Shown: positions 54,575-63,768 of the stretch, piece by piece
How positions within the stretch are numbered: position 1 is the first letter of the stretch
Layout of the letters: each line of letters starts with the position of its first letter
Origin: a virus
Direction: 5' to 3' (one strand)
Virus record (IMG/VR): IMGVR_UViG_3300032194_000381
Coordinates: 1-64,000 of that record
Length of the DNA: 64,000 bases
Translations under genes and position numbers: made by a program
Notes under the pieces: model-generated
Seen by the model: only the letters and a program-made list of their open reading frames with translations
Database searches by the model: none
What the model was told of the DNA's origin: nothing

Positions 54575-56575
54575 CTATCCTAATGCAACTGCAATTGCGG
54601 TAGCAAAACTTTCGGTGGAGATTGTTCCATCGGTATCAGGAACAGTCATAGTTCGGGTATTACTTGTAGTAATGCCTGAACATTCGAAAGCAAGCTTTTT
54701 AGAACTGTCGCCGTTATCGCTAATTCTGAAACTATCATCAACAAAAGTCCCGCCGGGAATCGTCGAAGCTGAAGTCAATAATGTGCCAGTTTCATCCGGC
54801 ACTGTGATAGTTCGGTCGGCTCCTAGTGCTGCTGGTGTGAGCGTAACTGCGCGAGAGCTGGATCCACCCCCACGTCCGTTGATCAGGATTGCGTCTTGCG
54901 TTGAAGCCTGCTCAAAGCGTTGTCCAGTTGTATTTTGAAATGTATTTGACGCCGTGAATGTTTTAGCCCCCGAGATTGTTTCATTAACATCCGTAAGAGA
55001 GACTGTTCCTCCAGCATTCGGTAATACAATTGTGCGGTTGGCACTCAAAGCTTCAGGTGTAAGGGTCACCGCATAAGAATTACTACCACCACCACGACCA
55101 TTGATGACAACACCATCGTTCGTCGCGGCCTGTTCAAACCTTTGACCGGATGAATTCCTGAATGTATTGTTGCCTGTAAATGTTTGGTCAGTGCCCAGGA
55201 CAACGATTGTATCGTTGGCATCCTGAACGGTCAAAGTCCGAGTCGTTGATGTAGTGATTCCACTTAAAGCGAACGCCAACTGCTTCGTGTTGTCCGTGGT
55301 ATTGCGGACTCTGAAGCCGCCATCATTCGTGACCACTGCGGTCGACGTCACTGATGTCAAACCAGCAAGGGTCAGTGTGGAAGAACCTAGAGATACAGCA
55401 CTCGTGCCGATCGTGATGGAGCTGTTGCTCAATGACGAGTTCGGAATACTCCCGAGGGCGAATACACCTGTGCTCGAGTTGTAACTGATTCCAGTGGAGC
55501 TGGTGACACTGAAATGAGCACGAACCTCAGCTGCGCTTGGGCCTGTATATGTGATTACACCCGTGCTGCTGTTGTAGCCAAGAGATCCATCGCCCCCAGA
55601 ATCCGTAACACTGATTGCACCACGTGCTCTTGCGTCCGTGAAATAAAGATTTCCGCTCTCAGGAACAATGCCGGTATCAAGGGTGTCAGTGGTCGACTGG
55701 TTACTGGCATTGCCAATGAAGATCTTGCCGTTGTCTAAGTTCGGTGTTGCGTTCGAGCGGCCTGGACCAAGTACAAGAATGCGTCCGTTGCTGTCTACCT
55801 TGGTGACCTTGCCGATGTTTTGAATCTGGCTGGCCTCACCCGTCGGAGGCGTGGTCGTTAAGTCACCCGCTGTGGTGCTGATATAAACGGTATCACCAGC
55901 CGTAAAAGAGCTCGTGTCATAACCCTGAGCAACACCTGTAGCGATGACAGCACCATTGGCGTTATTGGTGATTTGCTCAGCGACAAGACCAATACAAGGC
56001 ATTTTGGTCGCATCATTGGCGTCTGCAGGAGCCACCAGAGGTCGATTACTGCCTGACGCGTACCCAACGATTGCAACTGGAGTGCCCTTGGCGAGAGTTG
56101 ACCCCGTTTCATTACGTACAAGTTCAACTACATTCTCTGCTTCTTTAACTTGATAGGTGTCCCCAAGTGAAACAGTGGTCGTCACACCACGAGCATCTTC
56201 GAAATCAATGCTGCTGTTCGTTAAAGAAGAATTTGGAATACTTGCAAGGGCAAATACACCTGTAGAAGACGTATAAGTGATGCCTGTGGCGCTCGTAGCC
56301 GACAGCAAGCCTCTGACCACGGCATCTGTGACCTGAGTAAACTCAAATGCACCTGTGGTGGAGTTATAAGTTAAGCTTCCTAATCCAGTTGCAGGACTGG
56401 GGCTGACAGTCGAAAGAGAAATCGAACCGCGAGCCCTTGCTTGAGTAAAGTATTGATTACTAGAACCTTCACTCAGATCATCCGTATCATTTCCGGCAAA
56501 ATCTAATCCATCAGTCGGAGTATTGACCTCTTGAAAGAGACCAGATACTAATGCAATTGCCTTTCTAGTTGCCAT
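54575..56575 (-). CDS. Long tail fibre with internal repeats, 666 aa
   Basis: Stem with several tandem units: (a) STGVFALxSIPNSSLxNSSI, twice; (b) the block SGQRFEQAATNDGVVINGRG and its near copy TGQRFEQASTQDAILINGRG; (c) RTxTVxDxxGT beta turns, four times. The C-terminus is short (AIAVALG). This is a long fibre shaft grown by duplication. Ends 5 bases from the next gene start. Confidence 0.8.
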   Translation of the reverse strand: MATRKAIALVSGLFQEVNTPTDGLDFAGNDTDDLSEGSSNQYFTQARARGSISLSTVSPSPATGLGSLTYNSTTGAFEFTQVTDAVVRGLLSATSATGITYTSSTGVFALASIPNSSLTNSSIDFEDARGVTTTVSLGDTYQVKEAENVVELVRNETGSTLAKGTPVAIVGYASGSNRPLVAPADANDATKMPCIGLVAEQITNNANGAVIATGVAQGYDTSSFTAGDTVYISTTAGDLTTTPPTGEASQIQNIGKVTKVDSNGRILVLGPGRSNATPNLDNGKIFIGNASNQSTTDTLDTGIVPESGNLYFTDARARGAISVTDSGGDGSLGYNSSTGVITYTGPSAAEVRAHFSVTSSTGISYNSSTGVFALGSIPNSSLSNSSITIGTSAVSLGSSTLTLAGLTSVTSTAVVTNDGGFRVRNTTDNTKQLAFALSGITTSTTRTLTVQDANDTIVVLGTDQTFTGNNTFRNSSGQRFEQAATNDGVVINGRGGGSNSYAVTLTPEALSANRTIVLPNAGGTVSLTDVNETISGAKTFTASNTFQNTTGQRFEQASTQDAILINGRGGGSSSRAVTLTPAALGADRTITVPDETGTLLTSASTIPGGTFVDDSFRISDNGDSSKKLAFECSGITTSNTRTMTVPDTDGTISTESFATAIAVALG

Positions 56576-56579
56576 AATA

Positions 56580-57107
56580 TTAACTTAATAAGATCGGTGG
56601 TTCCAATTGAATGGCAAACTCTGTAGTTGAAGTGGCTTCACCGACTCTGACTACATAATTACCTGCACCAGTAGGTGCAGTCGTGGTGATCGCTCCTGCG
56701 CTTGCGGCAGAGAGGAAGTAGTGATCACCAGCATCAAGACCCGTCATCGCCTCCACGCCAGTCACCAGGACTTTCACTTCCTCACCTAAAGCTTTGGTTG
56801 TGTCTGCAATCCCAACTACATAGGCCTTATCAAGAGTGTCGTTTGCAATAGCTTTACCTACCTGTCCGTCGCTCTGACGCATGTACAGAGCGTCACCCTG
56901 ATCGACTGCTTCAAAAGTTGTAGCATTAAAGCCGACCCTGAAAGGAATAAAAGTTGGGAAACCGTCTTTAAGATCAATCAGCGCGTCGACGAGGCCACGG
57001 TAGTTCGGCGCATAAGGTGCTCGAGTCATCGTGAAACCATGTCCAGTCATCAGGTCAACAAGTACCTGTAGAGCTCCTTCTATGTTGGGCTCGTAGGCAA
57101 CTGCCAT
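56580..57107 (-). CDS. Virion protein beside the long fibre, 175 aa
   Basis: Starts MAVAYEPNIEGALQV; the C-terminal 110 residues are an all-beta domain (GEEVKVLVTGVEAMTGLDAG, YVVRVGEATSTTEFAIQLEP) resembling capsid- or fibre-associated DUF2190-like domains. Likely tail or head decoration. Confidence 0.65.
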   Translation of the reverse strand: MAVAYEPNIEGALQVLVDLMTGHGFTMTRAPYAPNYRGLVDALIDLKDGFPTFIPFRVGFNATTFEAVDQGDALYMRQSDGQVGKAIANDTLDKAYVVGIADTTKALGEEVKVLVTGVEAMTGLDAGDHYFLSAASAGAITTTAPTGAGNYVVRVGEATSTTEFAIQLEPPILLS

Positions 57108-57175
57108 ATGACCGTATACTTTTTCATTATTCTAAATTGTTGAACCCTTTAGAATAAAGAGAGGGGATTTATACC

Positions 57176-57418
57176 GTGACTCCAGAAATAATTACAGCTG
57201 CAATTACTGGAGGTATCGGTGCATTTACCGGTCTCTCGCGTGCTCTTAATGGGTTCAGCAAAAAACTAGATCGTCGCTTCGAGAGAATAGAAGACGACAT
57301 TGATATGCTCCACGATCGGCTCGCACGAGAGTACGTATTGAAAGAAGACTTTCTACGCGAGATGGAAGCCGTTCACAATAAACTCGATCGAATTCTCGAT
57401 CACCTTTTGAAGTCTTAG
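57176..57418 (+). CDS. Small membrane/coiled-coil protein on opposite strand
   Basis: 80 residues from GTG. A hydrophobic N-terminus (EIITAAITGGIGAFTGLS) precedes a coiled coil (LDRRFERIEDDIDMLHDRL) ending VHNKLDRILDHLLKS. It matches small cyanophage proteins and is the only plus-strand gene in the late block; it could be a holin-like or regulatory protein. Confidence 0.7.
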   Translation: MTPEIITAAITGGIGAFTGLSRALNGFSKKLDRRFERIEDDIDMLHDRLAREYVLKEDFLREMEAVHNKLDRILDHLLKS

Positions 57419-57834
57419 ATTGCTACCCAGGCAGAACCGTTCCAAATAAACAGGCCGGGAATCGCAGTGTCATAGTGGAGCTGACCACTCACGGGACTCG
57501 TTGGCTTACCTGAGCTGACAGAGGCCACTGCTTTGGGTGTCTGGAAAGCACTACCGTCGTGGATCTTAAGGATATGGGTGCTCGAGGTGTCGAGCCAGTT
57601 CTCTCCTTTACAGAACGAACCAAAGCCTGCCGAAGGAGTGTTGGGCTGACTGGAGCCTACAAAGGTCGGGCCTGCTTTGATGAGGCCGGTAGAAGGTGAA
57701 GCCGTATCATCCTTGAAATAGAGCCCAGGATCGCCCGCATTGAAGTTGATGCAGAGCTCCGCTTCACCGATTCGTGCTGGTGTGGGACGATCATGTAAAA
57801 CTTTTGATCGACGGCTCAAAATCTGGATCGTCAT
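57415..57834 (-). CDS. Virion adaptor protein, 139 aa
   Basis: Starts MTIQILSRRSKVLHD. GEAELCINFNAGDPGLYFKDD, then WLDTSSTHILKIHDGSAFQ and a final LFIWNGSAWVAI are small beta modules repeated in phage fibre and baseplate adaptors. Sits directly after the 765-residue protein. Confidence 0.7.
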   Translation of the reverse strand: MTIQILSRRSKVLHDRPTPARIGEAELCINFNAGDPGLYFKDDTASPSTGLIKAGPTFVGSSQPNTPSAGFGSFCKGENWLDTSSTHILKIHDGSAFQTPKAVASVSSGKPTSPVSGQLHYDTAIPGLFIWNGSAWVAI

Positions 57835-57836
57835 GA

Positions 57837-60134
57837 TTAATTATTGATATAGAGGCCAGAATCAACCAAGATTGGCTGAGGTAAGAAGGGAGAATATGTT
57901 CGACAGTCTAGTTCACTTGAAGTACCAACTGAAACAGGCGTGCCGTTGACATAAGTGCCTCCATCGATCTCACCAAACTGGAAATCACTGGTGTAATCAG
58001 TCAGAGGCTGATCCAGCATGCCGATTTTGGTGTCCTGAATAATATCTGGATCAATATTGAACAATTTATTCATCATTTGCAGCATATTCATCGTCGAATT
58101 GACCGTTCTGCCGCTTCTATCCAGTTGACCTGCTTCATTTCGACGAATAGAGTCGGTCATCATCATGCTGACCAAGTTATCGTCAAAATTACCCACCTGA
58201 GTAGGCTGATTTCGGTCGCCGCTAATTTCTTTTGCACCTGACCAGGGCATTCCGTAGCTCATCATTGACATTCTTTCAGCCTGCATACGGATTCGGTCGT
58301 TTTCTTTCTCAAGCTTGTCGTAAAAACGCTCTAAAGCCACACCTAGAGGCTGATCGTTAGGCTCGAGCAGCCAACTGCCTACATATTCATGGTTTTTAAG
58401 GTTCCTCACCACGCAATAGCCGAGAGTTGTGTTGCTGAAGGGGTAAACAATCTTGAAATTATCTTTATCTACAACTTCTGAGACCGTATATTCACCGTCA
58501 ATCGCACTTCCGCTCGTAAAATCAAGTCGAATCCTTGTATTAACACCGAGACGATGGTCCGTGGCGGTCACTGTGATATTCGGGCCACCATCTTGGCTGT
58601 ACAGAGCCGATAAATTGATGGGTTCGTTTCCCTCATCGTGGACAATCGACCACATCGCAGCATAAATATGCTTGCACCACCGCGTTTGGTAGTACATGAG
58701 GTTCGGATATGAGAACTCACTGCCGTCCTCATAGGTCGGAAGGTTGTAGAAGTTATTTACAGCTACATATCCAAAGTCACTGTAAACGCCGACATCATCA
58801 CGGGTGTCAATTAGATCACCTTCGCGGTCGATTCGCTGTCCTGGCTTAACACTGTTCAGTTGAGTGACAGGGAACTTACGTTTCTGCGCCTCCGAATAGA
58901 GATTAAAGTTGTCACGACGCATAAAATCTTGACAACTGCACTGGTAACGAACCTCAGTGGTCAGATATCTGTCAACTTTGAAGCCCCGATGCGCTGGAGT
59001 GACTGTTGTGGGTTTATTATCAATGACCTTTTCGCCATAGCTGTCATCACGCTGAAATAAGATCTCATTTGTATCTTTGTCAGTGCCTGTAACTGTGTAA
59101 CCCACGTAGTCTTCATAGTCATAACCACGGATTCTTCGGTTAACGATGGCGGTACCAAACGTAGTGCCTGAGGCAACTGAAGTCACAGTGAATTGAGTGG
59201 CGCTAGTAACAGTCACATCGTATAGACCCGGTATCGCAGTCCCTGATGTAAACACCATAAGAACTTCATTACCTGTTGCTAGACCGTGTGCAGCAGTACA
59301 GTTGACCGTAATTGTGGTTAGTGACTGAGAATAAGTTGCAAAAATGCCAGGATCACGTTCAATTACACGGTCAGCAAGACGTTCGCCGGCAAAAAAGTTG
59401 ACGGGTGTAGGGATAAAACGTATTTGAACACGCATTTGCTCCCAATTAAGGTCACTAAAAGTAGTTTCTTTGCGGTAAACAACGTTTCCACTTGTCGTAA
59501 CAGATGCCGCAGCAGTACAGGTGAATGTATTTTGCGTAGTTCCAGTAATTGCAAGCGTCGCGTCAACACCAGAACCGGTTGTAAAATCTAAAAAAACATC
59601 ATCGCCCGTTTCTAGACCGTGGTCACTCGAAGTAATCGTTACAGTAGTTCCTGATTGTGAGTACGTACCAGAAACTTCACCCGTCAAATACCGTACGGCA
59701 GTAATCGGAAGACCGAAGTTGTAGAAACTGAAGCTATTGGCGTCACGGATCCCCACCATCTGCGTTCCCATCTCAGGTGTGGAGCTTGGAAAGGTGAAAA
59801 CACGGGCAGGAATAAACACTCCAGGGAACTGCTGGAATGCTACATACATTCTGAAGTCGCCACGAGTATTACGATCCTTAGAACTTGTACCCATGTATGT
59901 CTGGGTAATGCTGTAAAGATCGTATCCACGTCGCCAACGTGACCAAAGCGAGTCCCTGTTGTAGAACTTGGTCTCGCTATCGTAGTCTTCATTATCAGGC
60001 TGAAAATCGTACAGCCTTGATTTAAATTTTATATCTGTGTTCGGCTTAAAGTTTGTCTGTTTTTCAAACTTCTTTGCGTACTTGCCATCAAAGCTCTGGC
60101 TTGAAGAACCAAACCCCCCGACTTCGAATGGCAT
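57837..60134 (-). CDS. Large virion protein with three inserted beta modules
   Basis: 765 residues. A conserved framework (FVAFQQFPGVFIPAR-like, RNTRGDFRMYVAFQQF, WCKHIYAAMWSIV) matches a cyanophage structural protein. Three copies of a module of about 65 residues interrupt it: GTYSQSGTTVTITSSDHGLE, ATYSQSLTTITVNCTAAHGL and ALYSQDGGPNITVTATDHRL, each followed by DFTSG/VFTSG and TxFTVT-like strands. The C-terminal part has CxC-type motifs. Probably a tail or baseplate protein. Confidence 0.75.
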   Translation of the reverse strand: MPFEVGGFGSSSQSFDGKYAKKFEKQTNFKPNTDIKFKSRLYDFQPDNEDYDSETKFYNRDSLWSRWRRGYDLYSITQTYMGTSSKDRNTRGDFRMYVAFQQFPGVFIPARVFTFPSSTPEMGTQMVGIRDANSFSFYNFGLPITAVRYLTGEVSGTYSQSGTTVTITSSDHGLETGDDVFLDFTTGSGVDATLAITGTTQNTFTCTAAASVTTSGNVVYRKETTFSDLNWEQMRVQIRFIPTPVNFFAGERLADRVIERDPGIFATYSQSLTTITVNCTAAHGLATGNEVLMVFTSGTAIPGLYDVTVTSATQFTVTSVASGTTFGTAIVNRRIRGYDYEDYVGYTVTGTDKDTNEILFQRDDSYGEKVIDNKPTTVTPAHRGFKVDRYLTTEVRYQCSCQDFMRRDNFNLYSEAQKRKFPVTQLNSVKPGQRIDREGDLIDTRDDVGVYSDFGYVAVNNFYNLPTYEDGSEFSYPNLMYYQTRWCKHIYAAMWSIVHDEGNEPINLSALYSQDGGPNITVTATDHRLGVNTRIRLDFTSGSAIDGEYTVSEVVDKDNFKIVYPFSNTTLGYCVVRNLKNHEYVGSWLLEPNDQPLGVALERFYDKLEKENDRIRMQAERMSMMSYGMPWSGAKEISGDRNQPTQVGNFDDNLVSMMMTDSIRRNEAGQLDRSGRTVNSTMNMLQMMNKLFNIDPDIIQDTKIGMLDQPLTDYTSDFQFGEIDGGTYVNGTPVSVGTSSELDCRTYSPFLPQPILVDSGLYINN

Positions 60135-60143
60135 AACCTTAAA

Positions 60144-60914
60144 TCAATAGAAGCCGCCTTGGACGCCCACGTAGAAACCGTTGGTCAAAGCCGTAGAACC
60201 ACTTACAGCAGCGTACAAAGCTTGGCCACGTTTGAGCATCAGTCCGCGTTGTTTTGGTGCGATCTGGCTATTCGCAGCATCAAAGTTGGCGCCAGCCTGA
60301 ACCACGGGATGGTTAATTAAAGGGAGATCGCGATTAAGAGTCAGGCTGTAGCTGAGATTTTCGTAGGTCGAATCAACGCTTGCAGTAAAGACAGGGAAAA
60401 ACTGATTCGTATTACTAACTGTGCCAACATTAACAAGATAAAAACAAATGTCGGTCGGAAGGTAGACACTGACATCACCACTTGTAGTTGTGCTTGGAAT
60501 GGTGGCTTCAAAAGTGGTAGAAGTAACCGCTGTGACTGTAAATTCGTCATCCGTTAAAGTTCCGGATGTAAAATCGCAGTACACTTTTTGTCCAACCTGC
60601 AAATTGTGTCCTGCAGAGATCGTTACAGTGAGTGTAGTACCCGACGCACTATAGGTTCCTGATGTTGCAGATTTAGCGTCAATAAATTGATTCGTTCGCT
60701 TGGTATATGTCAACCAAATCTCATCAATGTAAGCGCCTGAGATCGAGGTATCCGTGCTGGCAGAGTCAACATCGAATACTTGTGTGGCGTTACCGACAGC
60801 GGTGGGGACTAGACTCGTACGAAACTCTTGTCCAGAGGCGACGGTCAACAACGTAGAAGTCGTTGCTGGACGGTCCACCATAAGTGGCTGTTTATTTGAA
60901 CTACTACTTGACAC
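60144..60914 (-). CDS. Virion protein with one inserted beta module
   Basis: 256 residues. The framework (SGAYIDEIWLTYTKRTNQF ... QRGLMLKRGQALYAAVSG) is interrupted by a copy of the module seen in the next protein: GTYSASGTTLTVTISAGHNL, CDFTSGTLTDDEFTVTAVT. Likely a tail or baseplate protein. Starts the run towards the fibres. Confidence 0.7.
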   Translation of the reverse strand: MSSSSSNKQPLMVDRPATTSTLLTVASGQEFRTSLVPTAVGNATQVFDVDSASTDTSISGAYIDEIWLTYTKRTNQFIDAKSATSGTYSASGTTLTVTISAGHNLQVGQKVYCDFTSGTLTDDEFTVTAVTSTTFEATIPSTTTSGDVSVYLPTDICFYLVNVGTVSNTNQFFPVFTASVDSTYENLSYSLTLNRDLPLINHPVVQAGANFDAANSQIAPKQRGLMLKRGQALYAAVSGSTALTNGFYVGVQGGFY

Positions 60915-60958
60915 GTCTGACTAGCGAGTTGCGTTAAAAATATTATAGCCGAGTTGGT

Positions 60959-61120
60959 TTAATCTTTTTTCTTCTTCTCTTCCATGCGCTTACGTGCCTT
61001 GGTGACAGCGTCTTTACGCTTCTCCTTGTCAGTCTGTTTAGGATCCTTATCAGAACCTTCTTTCTCTTCTTGCTTTTTCTTGAAATGAGCTAACAGCTCA
61101 GGCGGCATTTTCTTACCCAT
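60959..61120 (-). CDS. Small basic protein, 53 aa
   Basis: Starts MGKKMPPELLAHFKK; the rest is Lys/Glu-rich (RKDAVTKARKRMEEK). KMPPxLLAHF is a recurring start in cyanophage small proteins. Function unknown. Confidence 0.65.
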   Translation of the reverse strand: MGKKMPPELLAHFKKKQEEKEGSDKDPKQTDKEKRKDAVTKARKRMEEKKKKD

Positions 61121-61122
61121 GG

Positions 61123-61275
61123 TCACTCCTCCTCTTCTTCGTTTTTATCGACACCAAGTGCCTGTCCAGCCATGCGGGGCTTGGGCTCATCTCTTATTGG
61201 AGTCTGGGGTGCAGCAGCTCTTGCGCGAGCTGACCGCATCTCATCTGTCTGACTATCAGATCGGGTTTTACCCAT
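61123..61275 (-). CDS. Small protein, 50 aa
   Basis: Starts MGKTRSDSQTDEMRS; charged and Ala-rich, with KPRMAGQALGV and an acidic end. The KPRMAG piece recurs in the next gene (61288), and both may be head or tail linkers. Function unknown. Confidence 0.55.
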   Translation of the reverse strand: MGKTRSDSQTDEMRSARARAAAPQTPIRDEPKPRMAGQALGVDKNEEEEE

Positions 61276-61287
61276 TTTGACGGTAAG

Positions 61288-61515
61288 TTAAAGGTCTAAA
61301 TCGCGGATACCCGCACGCAGCTCATTGCGTAGATCTGCTCCAGGGGCGTACGGTTCTGGCGCAACACCTGGTTGTAATAAGTTTAAATCTAAAACATCTC
61401 CCGCCATGCGCGGCTTTCTTGCCGCAACCTTACCGGACTTAGGTTTAGGTCCGGCTGGAATATCGCGACGTCGAAGGCCAAACATGTAGCCAATATTAGT
61501 CCGAGGTTTGACCAC
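61288..61515 (-). CDS. Small protein with KPRMAG motif, 75 aa
   Basis: Starts MVKPRTNIGYMFGLR; basic N-terminal half, then KPRMAGDVLDLNLLQPG and an acidic end. Similar short piece in the gene to its left. Function unknown. Confidence 0.6.
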   Translation of the reverse strand: MVKPRTNIGYMFGLRRRDIPAGPKPKSGKVAARKPRMAGDVLDLNLLQPGVAPEPYAPGADLRNELRAGIRDLDL

Positions 61516-61516
61516 A

Positions 61517-61864
61517 TCAAAGAGCTGCTACTGTAAAGTCAATCGTCGCAGCCGTTCCACCAGTCTCACTGACAAAGACAGGCCGGATATATTTGACAGG
61601 ACGCCCAGTCACACTATAAAAATAGTTGCCGTTTGCAGTGATCGTCTGATCTGCAATGATGTCGGCCCAGTCGCTGTTGTTGAGGCTGCCCTGCAGAGCT
61701 ACAACGACATTAGTATTAATAGCAGCAACTTTCACAAACAGCGTATAGCTTGAAGTGGCGAAATAGTTGTTGACTGCAACCTGCACTTCGCTCCCATTCC
61801 CAGGGGCAGTCAGCTGTGTGCTGGTATCAAAGATAGTATCCTGAAAATAATTTACGCCTGCCAT
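61517..61864 (-). CDS. Probable virion beta protein, 115 aa
   Basis: Starts MAGVNYFQDTIFDTS; all-beta (TLFVKVAAINTNVVVALQG, RPVKYIRPVFVSETGGT). Style of a small tail or capsid-associated protein. Overlaps the next gene by 13 bases. Confidence 0.65.
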   Translation of the reverse strand: MAGVNYFQDTIFDTSTQLTAPGNGSEVQVAVNNYFATSSYTLFVKVAAINTNVVVALQGSLNNSDWADIIADQTITANGNYFYSVTGRPVKYIRPVFVSETGGTAATIDFTVAAL

Positions 61865-62142
61865 TGCGCCTGCACGGGTCTTTTATTAAGAATAACAGGG
61901 GGAATGCTATCGCTATATGAGCGTGAAACTTCCCTCATGTAAGCAGGATTGTTGAGCTGATACCTAGGATCTTCCTCACCTGTGTATGACACCACGAACT
62001 GACATCTATCGTGGTTCTCCTGTTTTGCAGTATTGAAAGGATCGCTGAATCCTGCCGTGCTCATCTGATAGTCGTTGTACATATTCCTGTACAAGACCGG
62101 AAATGACTGACTATATCCAGGAACCTGCGCGAATCGCATCAC
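61852..62142 (-). CDS. Probable virion protein, 96 aa
   Basis: Starts MMRFAQVPGYSQSFP; Tyr/Pro-rich and poorly helical. Overlaps the transglycosylase gene by 4 bases. A connector or tail part by position; family unknown. Confidence 0.6.
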   Translation of the reverse strand: MMRFAQVPGYSQSFPVLYRNMYNDYQMSTAGFSDPFNTAKQENHDRCQFVVSYTGEEDPRYQLNNPAYMREVSRSYSDSIPPVILNKRPVQAQWQA

Positions 62143-62864
62143 TCAAAAAACTGAGGAGGGCTCATGGCCTCTGTCAGTGCACTCTGGACATCAACTTTTG
62201 AACCACCTAAACCGGGACGCAAAGATCTAAACATCTTTAAAAAGTCAAATGCTTTAGGTTCTGTCTTCTTCTCGGTTTTAGCCTCTTCAACTGGAGGTGG
62301 TGCCGTAGGTGGAGTTGTCGCTGGGAGCGGCGCAGCACCACCAGCCAATGCACGTTTAGCAGCTTCTTGTGCTTCCGGGAGATACTGTTTGTATGCGCCA
62401 GAGGTATAAACCGACCAAGCTCCGAGACCTTGCCTTTTGCGGATATCTAATGCTGCTTTGGCGTTCACCGTGGGATTCTTGAGCTCTTCGTTGCTTCTCA
62501 ATCCGTAACGCTGGCGCCTCTCCTCGCCGAGCTTGTATCCAGGCTCATCAAGCATGTTGATCTGAAACAGGCCATATGAATCGTCTGGGTATCTTGGATT
62601 ATGTGCTTTGGGGTTTAATCCTGATTCTGCAGTAGAGATCGCAATCATTGTCGGGATCTCGGACTGCTTGAAACCAGCCTGATTAAGGATTACTGCTAAT
62701 TGACCTGGAGTTACTCTTGACACGGTTTCAGCGGTGATTGGTTTCGAGAATGAGGCGGGTGCCAACAGCAACATCAGCGGGGCCAGGAAGAGCTTGGATA
62801 AACTCGGCACCTTCACGGTTGAACCTATACCTAGCCTGCTCAGGATTCCTGTAGTTTGGTACAT
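62139..62864 (-). CDS. Lytic transglycosylase with signal-like N-terminus
   Basis: 241 residues; an in-frame ATG at 62774 would give 211. Signal-like LFLAPLMLLLAPASFS is followed by the SLT fold: E80 in AISTAESGLNPKAHN is the catalytic Glu, then DSYGLFQINML and GAWSVYTSGAYKQYL. It cuts peptidoglycan. The Pro/Thr-rich linker and C-terminal helix suggest a virion-associated or exported enzyme that opens the wall during entry or release. The start overlaps the next gene by 137 bases. Confidence 0.85.
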   Translation of the reverse strand: MYQTTGILSRLGIGSTVKVPSLSKLFLAPLMLLLAPASFSKPITAETVSRVTPGQLAVILNQAGFKQSEIPTMIAISTAESGLNPKAHNPRYPDDSYGLFQINMLDEPGYKLGEERRQRYGLRSNEELKNPTVNAKAALDIRKRQGLGAWSVYTSGAYKQYLPEAQEAAKRALAGGAAPLPATTPPTAPPPVEEAKTEKKTEPKAFDFLKMFRSLRPGLGGSKVDVQSALTEAMSPPQFFE

Positions 62865-63207
62865 ATAAATGCAGGGCCAAACGATCAGTCTCGTATAGAT
62901 AAATCTGAGTCCAAGTCTTCAACGTATCTTTGAAGTCCGTGGTGGCGATCGTACGGTCGACGTCACCAGCAATGGACTCCACTCGACCACGAGGGACAGT
63001 GTTGTTATTGATTGTCCCGGTCATGTCGGTACGCTTCTCAGCTTCGTCGCACCGCTCGACCTGCTCAACGATCTTGCTATACCAATAGGAGTCCTGAACG
63101 TTATCCAGAGCTTCTTCTAATCGTGCAATGTCACCGGCAGGCACTGAGGTGAGGTTATAACCTAAATGCCACCGTACCTTTGACTTAATGAAAGTATCAA
63201 GCTGCAT
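62728..63207 (-). CDS. Structural protein, head-tail connector-like
   Basis: 159 residues, MQLDTFIKSKVRWHLGYNL. Helical first half (DIARLEEALDNVQDSYWYSK), then TRDKTLKTW-type region and LHLYVPNYRNPEQARYRFNR. Fits small connector or adaptor proteins by position and composition. Its 3' end overlaps the transglycosylase start on the same strand. Confidence 0.6.
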   Translation of the reverse strand: MQLDTFIKSKVRWHLGYNLTSVPAGDIARLEEALDNVQDSYWYSKIVEQVERCDEAEKRTDMTGTINNNTVPRGRVESIAGDVDRTIATTDFKDTLKTWTQIYLYETDRLALHLYVPNYRNPEQARYRFNREGAEFIQALPGPADVAVGTRLILETNHR

Positions 63208-63276
63208 TAATCAACACCGATGCATTATTGGTACAGCTTTTAGATGCACCAATAACACATTAACACGCGCCAATAA

Positions 63277-63717
63277 TTACTCGACACGCACAAGGTTCTC
63301 GCCGAAAATTTGATCCCAATCAACACGCTTAATTGACTTGAGCTGCTCCAATCGCTGGAAACGCTCACCAGGGAGCGACAGCTGAAGATCTTTGATGTCG
63401 CGAGCAGTCTTCAGGCCAACACCAGGAAGAGCATCCGCGATCTGCCGCGCAGATGCGAGATTCAGATTCACACGAGTGTCAATCGGAAAAGTTTCTTTCT
63501 TGGTCGGCTTCGCTGGCTTCACACCTTCTGCAGCCAGAGACTCTGTCAGACGCTCCTCATTGCGTTCCTGCTCCATGGTTGCATCCAGATGCGGAGTCAG
63601 ATCATCTTCGTCAATATAAAGAACTTCTTCGTTGGCATCGAGACACATCAGAATGCCTTCCCCGTGCTGAGAAACAACCTCAACTAGACCTCCTGTGACA
63701 CGGTTCTGGTAAAGCAT
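63277..63717 (-). CDS. Helix-hairpin-helix protein
   Basis: 146 residues. An N-terminal beta part (VTGGLVEVVSQHGEGILMCL) and an acidic linker lead to a classical HhH pair: NLNLASARQIADALPGVGLKTARDI (read in parts), with the hairpin PGVGLKTA. HhH motifs bind DNA without sequence specificity. It lies next to structural genes, so it may be a packaging or capsid-associated DNA-binding protein. Confidence 0.7.
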   Translation of the reverse strand: MLYQNRVTGGLVEVVSQHGEGILMCLDANEEVLYIDEDDLTPHLDATMEQERNEERLTESLAAEGVKPAKPTKKETFPIDTRVNLNLASARQIADALPGVGLKTARDIKDLQLSLPGERFQRLEQLKSIKRVDWDQIFGENLVRVE

Positions 63718-63768
63718 GATTACAATCGATTACTGATATAGCATATCAAAATAAATTCTTGTAGACAA

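Noticed and set aside
57176-57418. Idea that this plus-strand gene is a shadow in the late block
   Set aside because: Kept as a gene: coiled-coil pattern and VLKEDFLREMEAVHxKLDRIL match known cyanophage proteins, and no minus-strand gene covers it.
63208-63276. CCAATAAT repeats near the HhH gene as a CRISPR or origin
   Set aside because: Three short imperfect copies in 70 bases without regular spacing; probably AT-rich spacer DNA.
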